17,476 nt of DNA from an uncultured Clostridia bacterium (GTDB lineage Bacteria; Bacillota; Clostridia; UBA1381), in assembly GCA_934486735.1 (NCBI GenBank), contig CAKSQL010000043.1, positions 1 through 17,476 on the forward strand. Direction: 5' to 3'. Under the pieces are notes generated by a model. The model saw only the letters and a program-made list of their open reading frames with translations. It was not told the origin of the DNA and made no database searches. Both the position numbers and the translations under genes were made by a program. The stretch's first letter is position 1. Every line of letters begins with the position of its first letter. Positions 7,851 through 13,326 of the stretch are shown piece after piece.

Positions 7851-8888
7851 CTACCCGGTGTAAATATATCTTTTCACAAGCTCCGGGTCGGTCTGATATC
7901 TTATTCCCTCTATTATCGTCTCCAGATTTTCCACCTCGGTCACATACATATCAAAATATGCAAAAACCTCGGTTATTGTCTCGGGATTGAGCTTATATGC
8001 CTTTTTTGCATTTTCAAAGCATATTCTTTTGAAATTGTGCTCAATCAGGAACTCGCCGCCGTCCGATTCAAGAATATCGGAATATCTGCTTTCGGCAATC
8101 TCTCTTTCACAGGTCTCGGTGCTGTCCGCCTCGACCATCGCGGTGATTTCCTCCTTTGATAATCTGTAATATATCGGAATCAGATATGTGTAAATCAGCT
8201 CCGGCGGAGTCCTGAAATATCTTTTACATCGGTATATCCACATAATATTCATGTAGTCGATTTGCTGTCCGATATATTTTTTAAGCGTTTCTCTTTGATT
8301 TTTTTCGACATATCGTGCAATTGCCGTCCACAGCGTTTTGAAGTAAAGGCTGTCGAGCATCATGCACACAGTCGGGTAATCGGCATCGGTCGAAACCGCG
8401 TGTCTCAAGGTTGTGTAAAACACGCTGTTTTTGCATGCCTCTGCCACCGCCGCGAGACTCTCGCTTTGCATCAGCTGAGATATATTGATGTCCGAGTGCT
8501 TTTCGAAAAATTCGCCCTTGAACCTGTCCATATGCCGATTATATGTCTTTTCGTGATTGAAGCAGTCCCGCAGCACACTTTTCAGCGCGTCTATCTCGTC
8601 ACGCATGAAAAAGCATCGTATAAGCCGCCTCTGATTCAAGTCCACAAACACATAAAGCTTAAGATAATCGCTGCGCTTTCTTTGGTCCAGACTGTCCTCT
8701 ATCTGACCGCGGTGGACATCATTTTCGTTAAGGTCTGCCAAAAACGGCTCATATGCCGTCTGCTTGAGATAGGCACAAGCCTCGCTGACAGTACGCTTTT
8801 CCAAAAGCTGTCCGTACTCGGTCTCGGTGAGGTGTCCGGCGCGCATCGCCTTAAGCTTTGCGGAAAGTGCGCAAAATTCACTTCCCAC
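7851..8888 (-). CDS. ntpC: V-type ATP synthase subunit C
   Basis: The product, 345 residues from the chosen start, is subunit C (subunit d in eukaryotes), the funnel-shaped helical protein that sits on the K ring and holds the D-F shaft. Family features are the N-terminal SAKLKAMRAGHLTETEYGQLL, which recalls the usual R-x-x-x-L/M pattern, and three helical repeats rich in Tyr, Arg and Glu. The longest ORF begins with a GTG at 8897, but that GTG is part of the perfect Shine-Dalgarno GGAGGTGA. The GTG three codons later (8888) is eight bases downstream and gives M-G-S-E-F. The gene sits before I here, whereas in E. hirae it lies between E and G. Confidence 0.9.
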   Translation of the reverse strand: MGSEFCALSAKLKAMRAGHLTETEYGQLLEKRTVSEACAYLKQTAYEPFLADLNENDVHRGQIEDSLDQRKRSDYLKLYVFVDLNQRRLIRCFFMRDEIDALKSVLRDCFNHEKTYNRHMDRFKGEFFEKHSDINISQLMQSESLAAVAEACKNSVFYTTLRHAVSTDADYPTVCMMLDSLYFKTLWTAIARYVEKNQRETLKKYIGQQIDYMNIMWIYRCKRYFRTPPELIYTYLIPIYYRLSKEEITAMVEADSTETCEREIAESRYSDILESDGGEFLIEHNFKRICFENAKKAYKLNPETITEVFAYFDMYVTEVENLETIIEGIRYQTDPELVKRYIYTG

Positions 8889-8912
8889 AACAATCACCTC
8901 CGGTCTGTAATT

Positions 8913-9227
8913 TTACTCAATGCCCAATGCTGCTTTATATATTGAATCAACCCACTCGGATTCCTTTTCGCGGTAAATCTCATCGAGCTTGTCGGCAGCG
9001 CCGGCATACTGCTTTTTGATCTCTTCTATTTTCTTATCCGCGTATTCCGACTCGGTTTTTTGAATTGTTTCATATTTTGTATTTACTCTTGTTTCTATGT
9101 CGGTCTTCATTTCGTCGACCTTTTCGTTTATGTCGGAATCCAAACCCTTTTTCAACTTTTGTGCGTCACGCATAATCGCCTGAGCCTGTTCTTCAATATT
9201 TATGATTTTATTGATTATGTTTTCCAT
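8913..9227 (-). CDS. V-type ATP synthase subunit H/G (peripheral stalk)
   Basis: The 104-residue product, from ATG 9227, is almost entirely charged helix (about 10-95, Lys, Glu and Asp with hydrophobic heptads), as in the small stalk subunit called H, G or NtpF in bacteria. It pairs with subunit E to form the peripheral stalk. The longer ORF would add 27 residues overlapping the end of the upstream gene, but AAAGGAGG lies ten bases before the inner Met and MENIINKIINIEEQAQAI is the usual type of start. It is the first ATPase gene, 37 bp after the UPF0210 gene and 24 bp before C. Sequence conservation in this family is low, so position supports the call. Confidence 0.8.
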   Translation of the reverse strand: MENIINKIINIEEQAQAIMRDAQKLKKGLDSDINEKVDEMKTDIETRVNTKYETIQKTESEYADKKIEEIKKQYAGAADKLDEIYREKESEWVDSIYKAALGIE

Positions 9228-9264
9228 AATTTGTATTCCTCCTTTTAAAGTTTTCTTTGCAATG

Positions 9265-10632
9265 TCAGTTTTTAAGACTTTGCAGCGGAGCGGGGATTCT
9301 GCCGCCACGCTTTATGAACTCGGTGCTTTTTTCCTTTTTGACCGCCATAACCGGACCGCTGCCCAAAAGTCCGCCGAATTCGACCGTATCGCCGACCTTT
9401 TTGCCCGGCGCGGGTATAATTCTCACAGCGGTGGTCTTTGTGTTCACCATTCCGATTGCCGCCTCGTCGGCGATGATTGCCGAGATTGTCTCGGCGTCGG
9501 TGTCGCCCGGAATCGCTATCATGTCGAGTCCGACCGAGCATACACAGGTCATAGCCTCTAATTTTTCAAGGGTAAGCACGCCGCTTTTTGCCGCCGCTAT
9601 CATGCCTGCGTCCTCGCTGACCGGGATAAACGCTCCGGAAAGTCCGCCGACATAGGACGACGCCATAACTCCGCCCTTTTTAACCGCGTCATTGAGCAGC
9701 GCAAGCGCCGCCGTTGTTCCATGAGTTCCGCATTGCTCCAATCCCATTTCTTCGAGGATATACGCCACGCTGTCACCCACAGCCGGTGTGGGTGCGAGCG
9801 ACAAGTCCACGATTCCGAACGGGACATTGAGTCTTTTTGATGCCTCCCGGGCAACAAGCTGACCCATTCTTGTTATCTTAAACGCCGTCTTTTTAATGGT
9901 CTCGGCAACCACTCCGAACGGCTCGCCCTTTACCTTTTCAAGCGCACATTTCACAACTCCCGGACCGCTGACTCCGACATTTATCACCGAGTCGCCCTCG
10001 CCCTCGCCATGGAATGCGCCTGCCATGAACGGGTTGTCCTCAACCGCGTTGCAGAACACAACCAGCTTTGCGCAGCCGAATCCCGCGTTGTCGGCAGTAA
10101 GCTCTGCGGTTCTTTTTATCACTCTACCCATCTGCGCCACCGCGTCCATATTTATACCGGCGCGAGTTGAGCCGACATTAACGCTTGAACAAACTATATC
10201 GGTCGAGGCAAGCGCTTCGGGGATTGAGTCTATCAAGAGCCTTTCGCCCTTGGTGTAGCCCTTGTGCACCAATGCACTGTAGCCGCCGATGAAGTTTACG
10301 CCGACCGCCTTTGCAGCCTTATCGAGCGTTTTTGCGACCTTAACACAGTCCGCGATATCGGGATTTTCAAGTCCGTCTATAATTGTCGCCGCCGGAGTTA
10401 CCGAGATACGCTTGTTTATAATCGGGATTCCCATCTGCTCCTCGATTTTTTCGCCGGTTGCGACAAGGTCCTTTGCATAGGTTGTTATCTTGTTGTAAAT
10501 CTTTTCACAAGCCCGGTCGACGTTCGGGTCGACACAGTCCTTTAAGGAAATTCCCATCGTGATTGTTCTTATGTCAAGATTCTCCTTGTCAATCATATTG
10601 ATTGTTTCAAGGATTTCAAAAGGATTTATCAT
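9265..10632 (-). CDS. UPF0210 / PFL family protein (DUF711)
   Basis: The 455-residue product, from ATG 10632, matches the UPF0210 family in length and sequence. Recognisable stretches are MINPFEILETINMIDKENLD, RTITMGISLKDC, VGVNFIGGYSALVHKG, AGINMDAVAQMG, and the Cys and Gly-rich end EFGGLLGSGPVMAVKKE. The biochemical function is not established. Known members form a large alpha/beta barrel distantly like pyruvate formate-lyase, but I do not see grounds to claim glycyl-radical activity. The upstream 17 residues of the open frame are excluded because AAGGAGGAG lies eight bases before the chosen Met and family proteins start with MINPFE or similar. It lies 16 bp after the ACT-domain gene, its usual partner in Firmicutes, and 37 bp before the first ATPase gene. 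Confidence 0.92.
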   Translation of the reverse strand: MINPFEILETINMIDKENLDIRTITMGISLKDCVDPNVDRACEKIYNKITTYAKDLVATGEKIEEQMGIPIINKRISVTPAATIIDGLENPDIADCVKVAKTLDKAAKAVGVNFIGGYSALVHKGYTKGERLLIDSIPEALASTDIVCSSVNVGSTRAGINMDAVAQMGRVIKRTAELTADNAGFGCAKLVVFCNAVEDNPFMAGAFHGEGEGDSVINVGVSGPGVVKCALEKVKGEPFGVVAETIKKTAFKITRMGQLVAREASKRLNVPFGIVDLSLAPTPAVGDSVAYILEEMGLEQCGTHGTTAALALLNDAVKKGGVMASSYVGGLSGAFIPVSEDAGMIAAAKSGVLTLEKLEAMTCVCSVGLDMIAIPGDTDAETISAIIADEAAIGMVNTKTTAVRIIPAPGKKVGDTVEFGGLLGSGPVMAVKKEKSTEFIKRGGRIPAPLQSLKN

Positions 10633-10648
10633 TTTTCCGACTCCTCCT

Positions 10649-10912
10649 TTATATTCTGTGCATCGATGAGAATAGCTCCTCATTCTGCAAGTGTATCGAA
10701 ACGCCGATTTCCTTTGCTGCCGCGTCCAGCTTTTCGGTCATGTCCTTAACTGTCGAGGACGGCATATCCACCAGCATTATCATTGTGAACAAATCCTGCA
10801 TAATCGTCTGCGAGATGTCCAGGATGTTTACATTATTTTCATACAGGACTCCGCTGACCCTTGCTATAATGCCGGTCTTGTCCTTGCCTACTACGGTAAC
10901 AACAGCTCTCAT
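10649..10912 (-). CDS. ACT-domain protein, UPF0237 family
   Basis: The 87-residue product, from ATG 10912, is a single ACT domain: RAVVTVVGKDKTGIIARVSG is the first strand and helix, then a second strand NVNILDISQTIM, then MIMLVDM. ACT domains usually bind small ligands such as amino acids and control a partner protein. The ligand here is unknown. The longer frame starts at a TTG; the chosen ATG has TGGAG seven bases upstream and gives the usual family length of about 90. The UPF0237-UPF0210 pair is conserved in Firmicutes (for example SP_0238-SP_0239 in pneumococcus), so the domain probably senses something for the UPF0210 protein. It opens the co-directional block that includes the ATPase. 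Confidence 0.9.
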   Translation of the reverse strand: MRAVVTVVGKDKTGIIARVSGVLYENNVNILDISQTIMQDLFTMIMLVDMPSSTVKDMTEKLDAAAKEIGVSIHLQNEELFSSMHRI

Positions 10913-11233
10913 ATCAAATCTCCATTCCAATACTACTTATTAAAATATTTTCTTTTATTCTATATATAATAATACTTTTATTTTGAAAAATCCACCTCAA
11001 AGCAGACTGAGTTTAGGCATTTTAAGCATGTTACAGAAATATATTCCTAAAATACTCCGTTTTTTTTATTATTCCTTCTGTTTGCTTCAATTTTCGCGTA
11101 CATTTGTGTATTTTGATGATAAACTTGTTTATAATCAACAAATTTTGCTAATTTTTTTCAAAACATTTGGAAGTTAGCATAATCAATATTATACCGCACA
11201 ATTATCAAAATTATTGATTGTGAATATTGGCTG
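10913..11233. other. AT-rich divergent intergenic region
   Basis: This roughly 320-bp stretch separates the minus-strand ATPase block from the plus-strand thioesterase. No ORF with a ribosome site was seen. A TATAAT box on the minus strand lies at 11188-11193, but its -35 region is poor. If used, it would give a leader of about 275 bases before the ACT gene. Two AT-rich inverted repeats are present: TTGTT/AACAA arms near 11127-11143 and CACAAT/ATTGTG at 11197-11222. Confidence 0.5.
11188..11193 (-). promoter_or_regulatory. Weak candidate -10 box for the ACT-UPF0210-ATPase block
   Basis: TATAAT is exact on the minus strand, but 16-18 bases upstream there is only an AT-rich sequence with no good TTGACA, and no extended -10 TG. 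It is offered as the best candidate seen, not as a confident promoter. Confidence 0.25.
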
Positions 11234-11262
11234 TTGACAAAACAGGAAAAAAATAGTATAAT
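11234..11262 (+). promoter_or_regulatory. Consensus sigma-A promoter of the thioesterase gene
   Basis: TTGACA (11234-11239) and TATAAT (11257-11262) are both exact and separated by 17 bases. Transcription should begin near 11269, leaving a leader of about 50 bases before the ATG at 11323. Confidence 0.9.
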
Positions 11263-11322
11263 ATAACCATATAATAATTATATTTCAAAATAAACAATTT
11301 ACTATATCAAAGGAAGACAGCG

Positions 11323-11817
11323 ATGAAAGTTTTATCAAAGCAGAGAAACAGCCGCATGTGTATCATCTGCGGCTTGGATAATCCGGCAGGAGTCCGGGCA
11401 AAATTTTATAATATGGAGGACGGCTCGGTGGTGTCGCCGTTTCAATTTTCCGATGTTCATCAGAGCTATCCGGGCAGGGTTCACGGAGGAATGATAACCG
11501 CCATGCTTGACGAGCTGGGGCTTCGCGCCGTATGGCAGCGCGAGCCGGACACATGGGGCGTCACGATGTCGCTTTCGACAAAATTCCGAAAGCCCGTTCC
11601 GTACAACACGCCTCTTTTTGCAAAGGGGATATTGCTTTTGTCGAATCATAGATTTATAAAAACCGAGGCGCATATTTTCGATGCGAACGGGAATAAGCTT
11701 GCAAGCGCGGAGCTTGACTATATTAAGCTTGCTCCGGAGCAGATATCGAGCGCCGACGCGCACGAGGAAATGTGCTATTTTATCAAAGACGACGTTGCCG
11801 AAATCGACTGCCCTTGA
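11323..11817 (+). CDS. PaaI-family hotdog-fold thioesterase
   Basis: The 164-residue product fits the PaaI/YbgC-like hotdog thioesterases, which split acyl-CoA thioesters. The central motif VHGGMITAMLDELG (H54, G55, G56, D63, E64) matches the catalytic helix region of this superfamily. The N-terminus has C13-x2-C16-G (MCIICGLDNPAGV), a feature of a subgroup of short PaaI-like proteins in Firmicutes. The substrate cannot be read from the sequence. AAAGGA lies eight bases before the ATG, and an exact promoter lies upstream, so it is a single-gene unit read in the opposite direction to everything around it. The last 20 residues are acidic and not part of the core fold. Confidence 0.88.
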   Translation: MKVLSKQRNSRMCIICGLDNPAGVRAKFYNMEDGSVVSPFQFSDVHQSYPGRVHGGMITAMLDELGLRAVWQREPDTWGVTMSLSTKFRKPVPYNTPLFAKGILLLSNHRFIKTEAHIFDANGNKLASAELDYIKLAPEQISSADAHEEMCYFIKDDVAEIDCP

Positions 11818-11873
11818 TAAAAAATGCAGATATAAGAGACTTTTGAAAAATCCGTAACACAAAAACGGAGATA

Positions 11874-11898
11874 TTATCGGGCTATCAAAGCCGGATAA
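11874..11898 (+). terminator. Possible weak hairpin terminator after the thioesterase
   Basis: TTATCGGGCT pairs with AGCCGGATAA around ATCAA with one mismatch. Only a loose AT-rich tail follows, so termination here is uncertain; the stronger stem at 12104-12141 may do the job. Confidence 0.35.
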
Positions 11899-11959
11899 CA
11901 GAATAAATTTTGTCTGTCCGACAGCCTAAACTTATATGCAGCTCTTTTTAGGGGGAGTA

Positions 11960-12061
11960 GACTCCCTCAGCAGGCTGCGCCGACAGCTCTTGAAGAGAGG
12001 GAGCCCTATGCCCTCCTCGCCGAGGAAGGCGTCATTTCCAAAGGAAATGGCGGGTGGAGTC
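11960..12061. repeat. Palindrome-rich MITE/REP-like intergenic element
   Basis: The element is bounded by the inverted ends GACTCC (11960-11965) and GGAGTC (12056-12061). Inside are several short perfect stems: CTCCCTC/GAGGGAG, TCCTCG/CGAGGA and CATTTCC-AAA-GGAAATG. A GGGAG/CTCCC pair overlaps the left end. It is non-coding. Its layout resembles small palindromic repeats I know from intergenic regions of gut Clostridia (CTCCCTC...GAGGGAGC cores). Only one copy is in this window, so repetition cannot be shown here. Confidence 0.6.
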
Positions 12062-12103
12062 ATCCGGCTGTTTTTCCGCTTTCCGAGCATTTTAGCTCAA
12101 TAA

Positions 12104-12147
12104 AATCAAAACTCCGATCTTTCAAAATCGGAGTTTTGATTACTTTT
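12104..12147. terminator. Bidirectional intrinsic terminator
   Basis: A perfect 15-bp inverted repeat (12104-12118 and 12127-12141) encloses an eight-base loop. On the plus strand it is followed by ACTTTTTT and on the minus strand by TTATT within a T-rich end, so it can stop both the plus-strand thioesterase unit and the minus-strand membrane-protein unit that converge on it. Confidence 0.85.
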
Positions 12148-12199
12148 TTAGCTGCAATTTTTTATTTTACCGTTCTTCAATGCACGGCTGCATTTTTGC

Positions 12200-12661
12200 T
12201 CATTCGTCGTCATCGTCGAATATAAATATCCAGCCCATGCCTATCGGAGCGAGGAAAATGACCAAAAGTCCGATCAGGTGAAACGCTGCCGCAGAATAGG
12301 GCACTGCGAGGGCGGCATTGGTATATCTCAAAAATTTTGTGACCGCAAAAAGCCACGTATACGCCCGGGACGGCGAAATGAGGTAGACGACAACGCCGAG
12401 CATGGCAAACAAAGCATATGCCGCCACATTGGAAGTATAGTATAAAAATTTATCTCTCAAATCAAAATAACAATTGCGCAGCATTTTGAAATTCATCGCC
12501 GCAAATACAAGCACGCCTGCCGCCATTCCCACAAGAAGCGTATTTTTTCCCGCCAAAATCTTTCCCAGATTCAGCAGGGTTAAAACCACCGATACGACCG
12601 TACTCGTCAAAAACAACTCCAGAAATCTGCGTATAATAATTCTCAATGCAATATTTCCCAT
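12200..12661 (-). CDS. Small multi-pass membrane protein, unknown function
   Basis: The product, 153 residues from ATG 12661, is not one I recognise. It shows four or five hydrophobic spans (roughly 12-32, 38-58, 72-95, 100-118 and 122-147), short basic loops, and ends in a run of acidic residues, FDDDDE. The start was moved from a TTG two codons earlier because AGAAGGA lies seven bases before the ATG. It follows the copper-amine-oxidase-N-like gene by 14 bp, so the two are surely cotranscribed, and a bidirectional terminator lies downstream. A role at the membrane for the secreted proteins encoded upstream is possible but only suggested by position. Confidence 0.7.
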   Translation of the reverse strand: MGNIALRIIIRRFLELFLTSTVVSVVLTLLNLGKILAGKNTLLVGMAAGVLVFAAMNFKMLRNCYFDLRDKFLYYTSNVAAYALFAMLGVVVYLISPSRAYTWLFAVTKFLRYTNAALAVPYSAAAFHLIGLLVIFLAPIGMGWIFIFDDDDE

Positions 12662-12675
12662 ATACAAGTCCTTCT

Positions 12676-13116
12676 CTATTTTGTTGCTATTGCAACGGTT
12701 CTTGTTTCTTCATTCCATAGAACGTCCGCGTCCAGACTCTCGGCAATCGCACGAACCGGGACCAAAGTATAGTCGCTGTCGATGAACGGTGCGGCATCAA
12801 GCTCGGTAACTTGGTTGTCGGCGCTTTCAGTTGACTGAACCGACATTTTGGGCACGCCTATTTTCAAGGTTATGAATTTGTTTCCCTTTGTTGCAAAAAT
12901 AAGCTGATCCGCGCCCGCCCACGAGACATCCGCGCCGAGTTTTTCAAAAATCGAGCGCATGGGGAGCATTGTTCTGCCGTTCACAATCTGTGCCGGAATC
13001 GGCGTGCTGAGGACATTTCCGTCAACTGTAACGGTTATTTCATTATCCGCGGCAAAAGCAGCCGTCGAAAAAATCATCGCGGCTCCCAAAGCAATAGATA
13101 ATACAAACTTTTTCAT
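12676..13116 (-). CDS. Secreted protein with a copper-amine-oxidase N-terminal-like domain
   Basis: The 146-residue product has a clear signal peptide (MKKFVLSIALGAAMIFSTAA, cleavage likely after AFA) and then one domain of the Cu_amine_oxidN1 type. The two hallmark segments are visible: GRTMLPMRSIFEKLGADVSW and YTLVPVRAIAESLDADVLW. Despite the name there is no amine oxidase catalytic domain. In Firmicutes these domains occur on many exported proteins, often as cell-surface or binding modules. The ATG at 13116 is used instead of a TTG three codons upstream; GAAAGGG lies about ten bases before it. A strong hairpin lies just upstream, after the 49-residue ORF, and no promoter fits in the short gap. 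The gene is therefore probably expressed by readthrough from the beta-helix gene. Confidence 0.82.
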   Translation of the reverse strand: MKKFVLSIALGAAMIFSTAAFAADNEITVTVDGNVLSTPIPAQIVNGRTMLPMRSIFEKLGADVSWAGADQLIFATKGNKFITLKIGVPKMSVQSTESADNQVTELDAAPFIDSDYTLVPVRAIAESLDADVLWNEETRTVAIATK

Positions 13117-13140
13117 ATTCCACAAACCCTTTCTATAGCC

Positions 13141-13164
13141 AAAAGGCGGCGGCTTTCCGCCGCC
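13141..13164 (-). terminator. GC-rich hairpin, probable partial terminator or attenuator
   Basis: On the minus strand GGCGGCGG pairs perfectly with CCGCCGCC around AAAG, followed by TTTT and then GG. The stem is very stable but the T-run is short. It lies between the 49-residue ORF and the copper-amine-oxidase-N gene, where no new promoter is visible, so incomplete termination would set a lower level for the two downstream genes. Confidence 0.7.
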
Positions 13165-13176
13165 CTTATCGTTTGA

Positions 13177-13326
13177 TTATTCAAAAACGCTTACAAAGTC
13201 TTTGTTTGAAACCTGCTCCGCTCCGTCAAACGACTTCGGCAATGTGTTGAGTGTGCCGCTCTCCTGCATGACATCCTCGGTTTCAAATTCAAATATTTTC
13301 ATTTCGGGTACTTCATACTTTTTCAT
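13177..13326 (-). CDS. 49-residue acidic protein, coupled to the beta-helix gene, unknown function
   Basis: This short frame encodes 49 residues, beginning MKKYEVPEMKIFEFETEDVM and ending NKDFVSVFE. Its ATG shares one base with the stop of the upstream gene (TAATG). AAGGAGG lies nine bases before it, inside the last codons of that gene (Lys-Glu-Gly), so translation is strongly supported and probably coupled. The protein has no signal peptide and no Cys, and is acidic with a charged N-terminal half and a polar Ser/Asn/Gly-rich C-terminal half. Small proteins starting KKYE-P-E-x-x-x-F-E are familiar in Clostridia, sometimes near exported or peptide-modification genes. No modifying enzyme is visible here, so I do not assign a function. 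Confidence 0.75.
   Translation of the reverse strand: MKKYEVPEMKIFEFETEDVMQESGTLNTLPKSFDGAEQVSNKDFVSVFE

Noticed and set aside
11127..11143. Rex-type operator (TTGTT...AACAA)
   Set aside because: The spacing between arms is seven bases, one short of the usual Rex site, and the surrounding DNA is so AT-rich that chance matches are expected.
10983..11177. Plus-strand 64-codon frame in the AT-rich intergenic region
   Set aside because: There is no ribosome site, its composition follows the AT-rich DNA, and the predicted residues show no recognisable pattern.
12676..13116. Copper amine oxidase enzyme
   Set aside because: Only the N-terminal-like domain is present; the catalytic domain with its topaquinone Tyr and copper-binding His residues is absent.
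13177..13326. RiPP precursor assignment for the 49-residue protein
   Set aside because: No modification enzyme, protease or dedicated exporter is visible nearby and there is no Cys or clear leader/core boundary, so naming it a precursor would be speculation.
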